A program made the translations under genes and the position numbers. A stretch of 64,000 bases of DNA, from NCBI RefSeq assembly GCF_003946465.1, contig NZ_RHOL01000012.1:1-64000 (forward strand), given 5' to 3'. The stretch's first letter is position 1. The number at the start of each line of letters is the position of its first letter. Origin of the DNA: Lacticaseibacillus hegangensis (GTDB taxonomy: Bacteria; Bacillota; Bacilli; Lactobacillales; Lactobacillaceae). The notes beneath the pieces are model-generated. The model ran no database searches. It was not told the origin of the DNA and saw only the letters and a list, made by a program, of their open reading frames with translations. Shown here piece by piece: positions 33,488 to 40,856 of the stretch.

Positions 33488-33507
33488 GCCCGTCTGATAG
33501 GCTTTTT

Positions 33508-33518
33508 GCGTATACCAG
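33508..33518. promoter_or_regulatory. Possible second GntR operator half-site
   Basis: GCGTATACCAG contains GTATACC, about 50 bases upstream of the main operator and beyond the -35. It could support looping or cooperative binding. Confidence 0.35.
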
Positions 33519-33610
33519 CTGACCGGACATCGGCCAATGCGTGTCGCCACGCGGCCGCTATGCTAAAGTACAATTAGATTAATTTATCCGCGCACGCCGG
33601 GAGGCCCAAC

Positions 33611-34423
33611 ATGAACACCCAAACGCTCCTCATCGAACAAGAATTCACCCTTTGGGTCCTGTACTTTTTCGCCTACGCTTTTGTCGGCTGGGTGTGGGAG
33701 TCGGGTTATGTCAGTTTCAAGAAGCGGCAGTGGGTCAACTCGGGGTTTCTCAACGGCCCAGTGATCCCGGTGTACGGCTTTTCCATCACCGCCGTGCTCG
33801 CACTGCTGCGGCCGGTTGAGGATAACTTGCTGTGGCTCTACTTGGGGTCGGCGGTGCTGATCACCATCATCGAATATGTGACCTCCTGGCTGATGGAAAA
33901 ATTGTTCCACGCCCGGTGGTGGGACTACTCGAACATCCCCCTGAACTTCCAGGGCCGCGTTGCCCTGCCGATTTCCGCGTTTTGGGGCATCGGGGTCGTG
34001 TTCGTGGTCAAGGTCGTGCACCCGTTTGTCGCGCGGTTTGTGACCCACCTGGACGTTAAATACGGGATTTTTGCTGCAATCTTGTTTCTCACGTTGTTCA
34101 TGTTCGACTTCGGCTTCACGCTGGCCAACGTTCTGGCCATGGGCGCCGCGACCAAGCGAATCGGCGACGCCATCGACCAGAAGAAACAGGAACTGCGCAC
34201 CTCGGTCGATACCGCCGCAGCCAAGCTGGAAAAAGAACACGGCTGGCTGGAGGATTACCGCCAGCACCAGGCCGATATGGCCAAGCTGCCGAGCCTGAGC
34301 TGGGTCCAGCGGCGCCTGCTGAATTCCTTCCCGCACCTGCAGCTGCACGACACCAAGACCCCGCCGAAGGACATCGCCGATTTGGCCGAACTGCTGAAGC
34401 GGCGGCACAAGCAAGGTAAATAA
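33611..34423 (+). CDS. Putative ABC transporter permease family membrane protein (PF06541/CmpB type)
   Basis: A 270-aa membrane protein with about five N-terminal helices and a charged cytoplasmic C-terminal coiled region (from about 185). The family signature FVGWVWESGYVSF followed by VNSGFLNGPVIPVYGFS is clear. The family is labelled as a putative ABC permease, but no ATPase is nearby and its real role is unknown. GGGAGG lies 7 bases before the ATG. It is divergent from asdA and ends at a strong terminator. Confidence 0.85.
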   Translation: MNTQTLLIEQEFTLWVLYFFAYAFVGWVWESGYVSFKKRQWVNSGFLNGPVIPVYGFSITAVLALLRPVEDNLLWLYLGSAVLITIIEYVTSWLMEKLFHARWWDYSNIPLNFQGRVALPISAFWGIGVVFVVKVVHPFVARFVTHLDVKYGIFAAILFLTLFMFDFGFTLANVLAMGAATKRIGDAIDQKKQELRTSVDTAAAKLEKEHGWLEDYRQHQADMAKLPSLSWVQRRLLNSFPHLQLHDTKTPPKDIADLAELLKRRHKQGK

Positions 34424-34433
34424 CAGCAAAAAA

Positions 34434-34476
34434 CAGGCGGCAGCGGTCCGAATCGGATCGCTGCCGTCTGCTTTTA
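34434..34476 (+). terminator. Terminator after the PF06541 gene
   Basis: CAGGCGGCAGCG ... CGCTGCCGTCTG arms enclose an inner TCCG/CGGA stem and are followed by TTTT. Confidence 0.85.
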
Positions 34477-34484
34477 TGGTGTGC

Positions 34485-34853
34485 TCATTGATCATCCGCG
34501 GCGGTCTGCGCCTGTTCGCGCAGCGCAGCCAGCAATTTATCCGTCGCCTTCATCGAGGGGTAAAACTGGCGCCTGCCCGGCCGCGTCATTTTGAGGTCCA
34601 GGGTGCCGTACTGCGGCGTGTACTGCTTCAAATCTGCAGCGGTCAGTCCCTGCGCATCGGCCAGCCGCCAGATCTCATCGAGCTTTTGGTCCAACGCGCG
34701 CAGACGCTGCTTGTTGTAGCCGGCCGAAAGCAGCAGCCACATCACCCACAACAGCATTCCCAGCCGTGAGGAGTTGCCGCCCAGCGCGACGGCGACCACC
34801 AACGTCACCAGCATTAAGGCCGCGTACAGCAGCCGCGATTTTGTCAGACTCAT
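34485..34853 (-). CDS. Small membrane protein of a tandem pair (copy A)
   Basis: A 122-aa protein with two N-terminal helices (about 7-25 and 30-46) and a soluble C-terminal part. The segment LDEIWRLADAQGLTAADLKQ, then PQYGTLDLKMTRPGRRQF, matches the same region of the neighbouring gene (34875-35264), so the two are paralogues. AAAGGAG lies about 7 bases before the ATG. No family recognised; the soluble part looks like a small conserved domain rather than random sequence. Confidence 0.75.
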   Translation of the reverse strand: MSLTKSRLLYAALMLVTLVVAVALGGNSSRLGMLLWVMWLLLSAGYNKQRLRALDQKLDEIWRLADAQGLTAADLKQYTPQYGTLDLKMTRPGRRQFYPSMKATDKLLAALREQAQTAADDQ

Positions 34854-34874
34854 CCCACTGCTCCTTTACTGGGT

Positions 34875-35264
34875 CTACTTGCGATGGTGCTTCTTCACCG
34901 GCGCCTGCTGCCTCGGCAGCTTGGCGGTGAGCGTTGAGATAGCGGCCTTGCTCATCAAAAAGCGGTGGTTCTCCGGCCGCGATTCGTCCAAGTCATGCTC
35001 GGAATACTGCGGCACCAGCTGGCGCACCGCGGCGGTCGTCAGCCCGCGGTCATCGGCCAGCTCCCAGAGCTTGGCTTGCGCGCGGTAGCGACTCATCGTG
35101 ACGCGGCTTTGCCAGACCTGCGACCCAATCAGCCAGACAAACAGGCCGATCCAGGCCAACAGGCGCGTGTGCGGCCCGGTCAAGATGCGCGTCAAGATGA
35201 AAATCAGTGCGACGCCGACCGGCACTGCGATGGTGAAGATGGTGTTCCACTTTTTTACACTCAT
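34875..35264 (-). CDS. Small membrane protein of a tandem pair (copy B)
   Basis: A 129-aa protein: two helices (about 8-28 and 35-50), then AKLWELADDRGLTTAAVRQL and PQYSEHDLDESRPENHRF, parallel to copy A, and a basic end APVKKHHRK. AGGGGGG lies before the ATG. It is 21 bases upstream of copy A on the same strand, so the two are co-transcribed. Function unknown. Confidence 0.75.
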   Translation of the reverse strand: MSVKKWNTIFTIAVPVGVALIFILTRILTGPHTRLLAWIGLFVWLIGSQVWQSRVTMSRYRAQAKLWELADDRGLTTAAVRQLVPQYSEHDLDESRPENHRFLMSKAAISTLTAKLPRQQAPVKKHHRK

Positions 35265-35324
35265 GCAAAAGCCCCCCTGAAGCTATTGGTTCAATTATCG
35301 CAACCCATGCAAGCGAATACAACC

Positions 35325-35987
35325 CTAGCGGTCAAGATACTTGCTGCCTTCGCGCACCGCCAGCTTGCTCAACTGGTGTCCGGAGATAAAGGCGCGCACC
35401 CATTGCGGGTCGGTTTTGCTGTACTGCCGCAGGGCCCAGCCAATTGCCTTTTGAATGAAAAACTCCGGTGTCTCGCGGTCGCGCAGGATCGCCTGCTGCA
35501 GCATCGAAAGGTCCGTCTGGTCCTTGCTCATCAGCTGCAGGTTCAGCGCGATGCGCCGCTCCCAGAAATTATCGCTGGCCTCAAATACGTCAAATAACTG
35601 CCGCTTAACCGCCGAGTCGGCGTCGGCGGCGCGGCCGTACACCACGCGCCAGGCGTCGACGGTGTCCCACCAAGGCTTGGCCACGACCAGCGGCCGCAGC
35701 GCCAGCAGCTCCGCGACGGAAAATCTTCGCCAGTTGTGCTTGGCCAGGTCGATCGCGACGTACTGGTACTCGCGCTCGGACCGCCGATACAGGGCTTGGC
35801 TCCAGGCCATCACCGCAGGCGTCGGCACCTGCAAACTGGCGTGCAGCAGCGCCTTGCTTTGAGCCAGGCGCGCCGGCGTCTTCACCCCGACGAACGGAAA
35901 CTGGTTCTTCATGTATTTGGCCATTGGCGTTGCATTGGCTGGCTCGCCGACCAACTGAAACCTTGAAATTTGAGGTCCGTCTGTCAT
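35325..35987 (-). CDS. DNA alkylation repair protein (AlkD family)
   Basis: A 220-aa HEAT-repeat glycosylase of the AlkC/AlkD group, which removes alkylated bases. Typical features are the N-terminal MAKYMKNQFPFVGVKTPAR, DLAKHNWRRFS, VAKPWWDTVDAW (DNA-binding and catalytic Asp region) and EFFIQKAIGWALRQY. The ATG at 35987 has AAGGAGG 6 bases upstream; the longer frame is not used. Monocistronic. Confidence 0.9.
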   Translation of the reverse strand: MTDGPQISRFQLVGEPANATPMAKYMKNQFPFVGVKTPARLAQSKALLHASLQVPTPAVMAWSQALYRRSEREYQYVAIDLAKHNWRRFSVAELLALRPLVVAKPWWDTVDAWRVVYGRAADADSAVKRQLFDVFEASDNFWERRIALNLQLMSKDQTDLSMLQQAILRDRETPEFFIQKAIGWALRQYSKTDPQWVRAFISGHQLSKLAVREGSKYLDR

Positions 35988-36061
35988 CTCACGCCTCCTT
36001 GTCGGCATTGTTTTGCTGAGTCAAAGATCACCAGCGCGCCAGGTGGCTTCAACCGCGTCGA

Positions 36062-37237
36062 TCACAGGCGCGGGTTGTTCAGCAGGCGCGTGCGATACAC
36101 GGCCGGAATGGCGTTGAGCTTGGTCAAGAGCGCCGCTGCGTCGGCCTGATTCAGCGCATCGATGTCAATGACAGTGTACGCCGTTTTGGCCAGCGCCGCG
36201 TTGCTCATACCTTCGATGTTAATGTCTTCATTGGCCAGCAGCGTGGTGATCTGCCCGACCATGTTAGGAATGTTTTGGTGCATGACGGTCAGCCGAAAGC
36301 GCGTGGTAAACGGCACGTCCAGGTGCGGCAGGTTGACCGAGTTGACGACGTTGCCGGTTTCCAGAAACTGCATCACCGTCTCGGCCCCTTGCACTGCCCC
36401 ATTGTCCTCGGCCTGGGCGGTCGAGCCGCCTATGTGCGGTGTGACCAGAATGTCCGGCCGATCCAGGATGCTGTCTTCGCCAAAGTCGGTGAGGTACCGC
36501 TTGAGCCGCCCGCCATCCAGCGCCTTGAGCACCGCGGCGTTATCGACAATGCCGAGCCGCGCAAAATTCAGCAGCACGGCGCCCGGCTTCATCTCGTTCA
36601 ACTCTTTTTCCCCAATCAGGCCAGTGGTTTCCTCGTTTTTGGGGGTGTGGACCGTGACGTAATCGGCGTCCTTCAGCGCCTCTGCCAGCGTGTGGGCGCG
36701 GATCGCAGCGGTCGGGATGTGCCAGGCGCTGTCGGCGGACAGGTACGGGTCGTAGCCGATCACCTTCATGCCCAAGGCACTGGCGGCTGCGGCGACCTTG
36801 GCCCCAACGTGACCGACGCCGATGACCGCCAGCGTCTTGCCGACCAGCTCGGTACCGTTGAACTGCGTCTTTTCCTTTTCCGTGCGGGTCGAGATGTCCG
36901 CCCCGCTGTTGTGCTCCGCATACGTGACCGCGGAGTACAGGTTGCGGGAGGCGATGATCAGCATTCCCACGACCAGCTCCTTGACCGCGTTGGCGTTGCT
37001 GCCAGGCGTGTTGAAGACGGCGATGCCGGCCTCGGTGGCGCGGTGAAGCGGAATGTTGTTGTAACCGGCGCCGCAGCGGACGATCACCTTCAGGCTCGCC
37101 GGGAACTCAGCCTCGCGCAAGTTGACCGAGCGAATCAGGTACGCGTCCGGCTGAGCGCTTTGGTTAAGCGCAAAATCTGCGGTGAAGCGGTCGAGCCCGG
37201 CCTGGGCGATCGCGTTGTACGTTTTCACTTGATACAT
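36062..37237 (-). CDS. serA: D-3-phosphoglycerate dehydrogenase
   Basis: A 391-aa NAD-dependent dehydrogenase that oxidises 3-phosphoglycerate, the first step of serine synthesis. The Rossmann motif VIGVGHVGAKVA, catalytic Arg in LLNFARLG, Glu in the following region and His in VTPHIGGST are present, and a C-terminal ACT domain (about 315-385, NMVGQITTLLANEDINIEGM) probably gives feedback control by serine. It lies 12 bases after serC and is under control of the same Ser/Cys leader. Confidence 0.93.
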   Translation of the reverse strand: MYQVKTYNAIAQAGLDRFTADFALNQSAQPDAYLIRSVNLREAEFPASLKVIVRCGAGYNNIPLHRATEAGIAVFNTPGSNANAVKELVVGMLIIASRNLYSAVTYAEHNSGADISTRTEKEKTQFNGTELVGKTLAVIGVGHVGAKVAAAASALGMKVIGYDPYLSADSAWHIPTAAIRAHTLAEALKDADYVTVHTPKNEETTGLIGEKELNEMKPGAVLLNFARLGIVDNAAVLKALDGGRLKRYLTDFGEDSILDRPDILVTPHIGGSTAQAEDNGAVQGAETVMQFLETGNVVNSVNLPHLDVPFTTRFRLTVMHQNIPNMVGQITTLLANEDINIEGMSNAALAKTAYTVIDIDALNQADAAALLTKLNAIPAVYRTRLLNNPRL

Positions 37238-37249
37238 GTCGTTTGCCTC

Positions 37250-38326
37250 CTAGTGGTGCTGCTCAAAGTCGTGAAGAAAATCGATCAACGCATCGACGCC
37301 GGCTTCCGGCATCGCGTTGTACAAGCTGGCGCGCAGGCCGCCGACGCTGCGGTGGCCCTTGAGGTTCATCAGCCCCGCCTTTGCCGCGGCGTCCACGGCC
37401 GCTTGGTCGAGCTTGGCGTCGCCAGTGACGAACGGCACGTTGGTCAGCGAGCGGTCCTCCGGCTTGACTAAGTTGTGAAACAGCTTGGACTGGTCGAGAA
37501 AGGCGTAAAGCTTCGCGGCCTTTTGCTCATCGCGCGCCTGCAAGGCATCGACCCCGCCCTGGTCTTTGGCCCACTTGAGGGTCAGCCCCAGCGCGTAAAT
37601 GGCGAACACCGGCGGCGTGTTGTACAGCGAGTCCTTTTTGATGAAAAGGTCGTAGTCCAGCATGCTGGGTAGCCCGGCCAAGTGGTGCACCAGTGCCTTT
37701 TTCACGATAACCAGGGTGACGCCGGCCGGCCCCAGGTTTTTCTGCGCACCGGCGAAAATCTCGGCGAAGTCTTCGACGCGGTAGCGCTGGGCCAAAATGT
37801 TCGAGGACATATCCCCAATCAGCGGTGTGCCGTTGGCGTTCGGCAGGTCGCGGTACGCGGTGCCTTCAATGGTGTTGTTGGTCGTGATGTGCAGGTAGTC
37901 GTAGGTGTCCTTGGCCAGCGGGGCGGCCAGGTGCGGCAGGTGGTGATAGTGGTCGGCTAGGCTCGAGCCCACCGTGTCGGCGGTCACCCCGAGGTTAGCC
38001 GCCTCATCCCGCGCGCGGGTCGCCCACTGGCCCGAGTCCAGCACAGCGATGCGGTGGTGCTTGGTCGCCATGTTCAGCGGCGCGGCCGCGAACTGGCCGG
38101 TGCCGCCGCCTTGGAAGAACAGGATTGCGTAATCGTCGGGAATGGCCATCAGGTCGCGCAGGTCCTGTTTGGCGGTTTGCAGGATCTCATCGAACTGGGC
38201 GGAGCGGTGCGAGATCTCCATGATGCTCATCCCCGACCCGTTCAGCGACGGCAACTCCTTTTGAATCTGGTTGACGACCGGCACCGGCATGACAGCGGGC
38301 CCTGCAGCAAAGTTATAAACTGGCAT
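37250..38326 (-). CDS. serC: Phosphoserine aminotransferase
   Basis: A 358-aa PLP aminotransferase that converts 3-phosphohydroxypyruvate to O-phosphoserine. It starts YNFAAGPAVMPVPV and has MSIMEISHRS and the PLP lysine in GAQKNLGPAG. The ATG at 38326 has GAGGAGG upstream; the longer frame up to 38398 runs through the terminator and is not coding. Its expression should depend on read-through of the terminator at 38351-38386, controlled by the leader peptide. Confidence 0.93.
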   Translation of the reverse strand: MPVYNFAAGPAVMPVPVVNQIQKELPSLNGSGMSIMEISHRSAQFDEILQTAKQDLRDLMAIPDDYAILFFQGGGTGQFAAAPLNMATKHHRIAVLDSGQWATRARDEAANLGVTADTVGSSLADHYHHLPHLAAPLAKDTYDYLHITTNNTIEGTAYRDLPNANGTPLIGDMSSNILAQRYRVEDFAEIFAGAQKNLGPAGVTLVIVKKALVHHLAGLPSMLDYDLFIKKDSLYNTPPVFAIYALGLTLKWAKDQGGVDALQARDEQKAAKLYAFLDQSKLFHNLVKPEDRSLTNVPFVTGDAKLDQAAVDAAAKAGLMNLKGHRSVGGLRASLYNAMPEAGVDALIDFLHDFEQHH

Positions 38327-38350
38327 AATTTTCTCCTCCTCGAATGTCCC

Positions 38351-38386
38351 AATAAAAAACGTCCTCACAGCTGACTGTGAGGACGT
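38351..38386 (-). terminator. Attenuator terminator in the serC-serA leader
   Basis: On the minus strand, a perfect 12-bp stem ACGTCCTCACAG / CTGTGAGGACGT with a 4-base loop is followed by TTTTTATT. It ends 25 bases before the serC start, so it must be bypassed for serCA expression. Confidence 0.9.
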
Positions 38387-38402
38387 GAGATGAAACATTC
38401 AC

Positions 38403-38431
38403 GGTCTCACAGGATTAGCACCTGCGAGACC
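38403..38431 (-). promoter_or_regulatory. Leader hairpin that competes with the terminator
   Basis: GGTCTCGCAGG and CCTGTGAGACC arms (one G-U) form a stem. The 3' arm carries CTGTGAG, the same sequence as the terminator's 3' arm, so it can pair instead with the terminator's 5' arm (CTCACAG) and prevent termination. Confidence 0.7.
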
Positions 38432-38454
38432 ATTTGGTTTGAAGGAAGCTCAAA

Positions 38455-38490
38455 TCACGGTCTGCGCAAATGCGAGCAGCATGACCGTGA
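38455..38490 (-). promoter_or_regulatory. First leader hairpin, overlapping the Ser/Cys codons
   Basis: TCACGGTC and GACCGTGA arms, with CTGC/GCAG inside. Its 3' arm region (GCGCAGACC) can alternatively pair with GGTCTCGC, the 5' arm of the next hairpin. Confidence 0.7.
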
Positions 38491-38526
38491 TGATGAAATG
38501 AGGTTGTGAATATGTTGGGTTGTCAT
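38455..38526 (-). CDS. serCA leader peptide with Ser/Cys run
   Basis: A 23-codon reading frame, MTTQHIHNLI then SSSRSCCS then HLRRP and TGA. AGGAGG lies 7 bases before the ATG, and a promoter (38558-38586) lies further upstream. Five Ser and two Cys codons fall within eight positions, and the run overlaps the 5' arm of the first leader hairpin (TCACGGTC). This is the layout of an attenuation leader peptide: ribosome stalling for lack of charged tRNA-Ser or tRNA-Cys would free the second strand and start antitermination. Inferred from sequence only. Confidence 0.8.
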   Translation of the reverse strand: MTTQHIHNLISSSRSCCSHLRRP

Positions 38527-38557
38527 AATGTAACCTCCTGCTTCCTTGAATGCTCAC

Positions 38558-38586
38558 ACTCTAGCATGATTAAAATTCGATGTCAA
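38558..38586 (-). promoter_or_regulatory. Promoter of the serCA leader transcript
   Basis: On the minus strand, TTGACA and TAGAGT are separated by 17 bases, about 30 bases before the leader-peptide ATG. Confidence 0.7.
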
Positions 38587-38635
38587 CTTGATGAGGTGTG
38601 CGATAATACAAGCAACAGCAGTCAGGGAGGATAAC

Positions 38636-39262
38636 ATGACCACTTTTTACTTCATTCGCCACGGCCAGACCACGGCCAACACGCAGTACATCAAGCAGGG
38701 CATCATCAACGACGAGCGGACCCACCTGACTGAGACTGGCAAGCAGCAAGCCGAACATCTCGCGGCCAGCTTTGACCTCAGCGGGTGCGCCGCAATGCTG
38801 GTCAGCCCGCTGGCCCGCACGCAGGAAACAGCCGCCATTTTAAACGCCAAGGCGCACCTGCCGATCACGCTGGACCAGCGGCTGCTCGAGATTTCCTACG
38901 GCAAGTGGGACGGGCAAAATAACCACGAGCTGGAACGGCAGTATCCGGACGTGTATGACCCGATCCTGCACGACGTCCTGCCGACTTACGTGAAGTACGC
39001 CACGGACGGTGAGACGTTTGATGCCGTAGTGGCCCGCGTGGGTGACTTCATGGCCGCGCAGACTGAGACCTATCCCGACCAGAAAATCGTGATCGTCACC
39101 CACGGCTTCACGGTCAAGGCCGCTGCGCTGGCAGTGCTGCAGCCCAGAGACCCCATGAGCCTGCCGGAGCCAGACAACACCTCGGTGACTAAAATCACGC
39201 AAACCGCCAGCGGTGCCGCGCACCTGTGGTACTACAATCGGTTTGACGCCCAAACGTATTAA
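38636..39262 (+). CDS. Histidine phosphatase family protein
   Basis: A 208-aa phosphoglycerate-mutase-like phosphatase. The phospho-His motif is YFIRHGQTTAN (His9), with MLVSPLARTQETA, catalytic Glu in LLEISYGKWDG, and VTHGFTVKAA (second His). The ATG at 38636 follows GGGAGG by 6 bases. It is divergent from serC-serA with a short gap. Metal-independent phosphoserine phosphatases belong to this family, so it could supply the last step of serine synthesis; other phosphatase roles are equally possible. Confidence 0.88.
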   Translation: MTTFYFIRHGQTTANTQYIKQGIINDERTHLTETGKQQAEHLAASFDLSGCAAMLVSPLARTQETAAILNAKAHLPITLDQRLLEISYGKWDGQNNHELERQYPDVYDPILHDVLPTYVKYATDGETFDAVVARVGDFMAAQTETYPDQKIVIVTHGFTVKAAALAVLQPRDPMSLPEPDNTSVTKITQTASGAAHLWYYNRFDAQTY

Positions 39263-39265
39263 GTG

Positions 39266-39289
39266 ATCGCCGCCAGCGGCGATTTTTTT
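39266..39289 (+). terminator. Terminator after the histidine phosphatase gene
   Basis: ATCGCC / GGCGAT stem around GCCAGC, followed by seven T. Confidence 0.85.
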
Positions 39290-39429
39290 GTTATGCCAGG
39301 GGTTTAATATAGTTGACTAAGTAAGCTAATGATAATGTAACCGTTCACACCATCCTTATGATATGCTGAAATCATCAAACTGGTTGTGGCTGTTTTAATC
39401 GCCAGCAATCAAAAAGGATGGTTCAACAG

Positions 39430-40800
39430 ATGAAAGTGATCGTAGTTGGTTCTTCCCACGGCGGATACGAGGCGGTGCGCGGCATCTTGCAAGAAGCGCC
39501 GGAAACCGAGATCCAGTGGTACGAAAAAGGGGACTTTATCTCATTTCTCTCCTGCGGCATGCAGCTGTACCTGGAAGGCGTCGTGAAAAACGTGAATGAT
39601 GTTCGCTACGCCACCCCAGACAGCGCTCGGGCCAAGGGCGTCGACGTCTTCGTGCGCCAGGAGATCACAGCAGTGGCGCCACTGCAGCACGAAGTCACAG
39701 TGCACGACTTGACCAAGGACACCACCCGCACCGAGCACTACGACCAGCTGGTCCTGGCGGTCGGGGCCGAGCCGGCAAAACTGGCCGTGCCCGGTGCAGC
39801 GCTTGCCAACGTTTACGCCATGCGCGGCCGCGACTGGGCGATCCGGTTGAAGGCCAAAACTGTGGACCCGGATGTGGCGAATGTCGTCGTGATTGGCGCC
39901 GGCTACATTGGGGTCGAGGCCGCGGAGGTGTTTGCCAAAGCCGGCAAGCATGTCACCTTGATTGACATTTTGCCGCGTGCCTTGCAGCTTTACCTCGACG
40001 AGGAATTTACGACCCGACTGACGGCAACCCTGGTGGCACACGGCATCACCCCCGCCATGGGGCAAAGTGTGGAGGAATTCACCGGTAAGGACGGGCAAGT
40101 CTCCGGTGTGCTCACGGATCAGGCGGAGTTTCCCGCTGACCTAGTGATTCTCTCCGCCGGAATCAAGCCGGCCACCCACTGGTTGAAAGGCGCCGTCGAC
40201 CTTGACGCCAAGGGCTTGATCAAGGTGAACGACTACCAGCAAACCTCAGCGACAGACGTTTACGCCGTGGGCGATGCCACCCTCGCACCCTACGCCCCGG
40301 TCGGGGGCAAACAACGCATCGCGCTGGCGACAGTGGCGCGCCGGCAGGGCCGGACGGCGGCCAAAAATATTCTCGGCCAGCCCATGAAAATGCCGGCTGT
40401 CTCAGGCGCCTCAGCGCTGTCGGTGTTTGACTACCACTTTGCCAGCACCGGCGTAAAGGCGGGCACCGCAGACCAGCTTGGCATCGCCATTAAATCCATC
40501 TACGTGGAAGACACCGCGCGGCCGCCGTTTGTCCCAGAGGCTGCGGGCAACGCGCCGGTGTACTTCAAGCTGACCTACGCGGCGGATAGCCAGCGCATTT
40601 TAGGCGCACAGATCATGTCCAAGGTCGATGTCACGGGCAACATCAACGCCATCAGCCTGGCCATTCAAGGCAAAATGACCCTGAGCGACCTCGCCTACGC
40701 CGACTTTTTCTTTCAACCGGGGTTCGACCGGCCGTGGCACATTATCAACGTCGCGGCCCAGGCGGCGTTGCTGCGTAAAACCACTGCGATAGCGGAATGA
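39430..40800 (+). CDS. npr: NADH peroxidase
   Basis: A 456-aa FAD-dependent peroxidase that reduces hydrogen peroxide to water with NADH. It carries the diagnostic N-terminus VGSSHGGYEAV (His10) and EKGDFISFLSCGMQLYLEG with the redox Cys42 that cycles as sulfenate, as in Enterococcus faecalis Npr; the NADH-binding VVIGAGYIGVEAAE and FAD-binding YAVGDATLAPY are intact. Homology extends to the end (YADFFFQPGFDRPWHIIN). The ATG at 39430 has AAGGATGG 8 bases upstream; the ATG at 39418 overlaps that site. Monocistronic. Confidence 0.93.
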   Translation: MKVIVVGSSHGGYEAVRGILQEAPETEIQWYEKGDFISFLSCGMQLYLEGVVKNVNDVRYATPDSARAKGVDVFVRQEITAVAPLQHEVTVHDLTKDTTRTEHYDQLVLAVGAEPAKLAVPGAALANVYAMRGRDWAIRLKAKTVDPDVANVVVIGAGYIGVEAAEVFAKAGKHVTLIDILPRALQLYLDEEFTTRLTATLVAHGITPAMGQSVEEFTGKDGQVSGVLTDQAEFPADLVILSAGIKPATHWLKGAVDLDAKGLIKVNDYQQTSATDVYAVGDATLAPYAPVGGKQRIALATVARRQGRTAAKNILGQPMKMPAVSGASALSVFDYHFASTGVKAGTADQLGIAIKSIYVEDTARPPFVPEAAGNAPVYFKLTYAADSQRILGAQIMSKVDVTGNINAISLAIQGKMTLSDLAYADFFFQPGFDRPWHIINVAAQAALLRKTTAIAE

Positions 40801-40813
40801 GTTGAGGCACGTC

Positions 40814-40849
40814 AAAAGCGGCGTCGGAAAATTTTCCGACGCCGCTTTT
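40814..40849. terminator. Perfect 36-bp palindrome, bidirectional terminator
   Basis: Two 18-base arms (AAAAGCGGCGTCGGAAAA and its exact complement) with no unpaired centre. It lies between the convergent npr (+) and nitroreductase (-) genes and ends both transcripts. Confidence 0.9.
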
Positions 40850-40856
40850 GCGCAGT

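Noticed and set aside
33486-33507. AAGCC/GGCTT stem with T tract as a plus-strand terminator
   Set aside because: No plus-strand gene lies upstream of it; it falls inside the asdA promoter region and is probably coincidental.
36275-37471. 398-codon open plus frame opposite serA/serC
   Set aside because: Antisense shadow; composition not protein-like and it crosses the boundary of two real genes.
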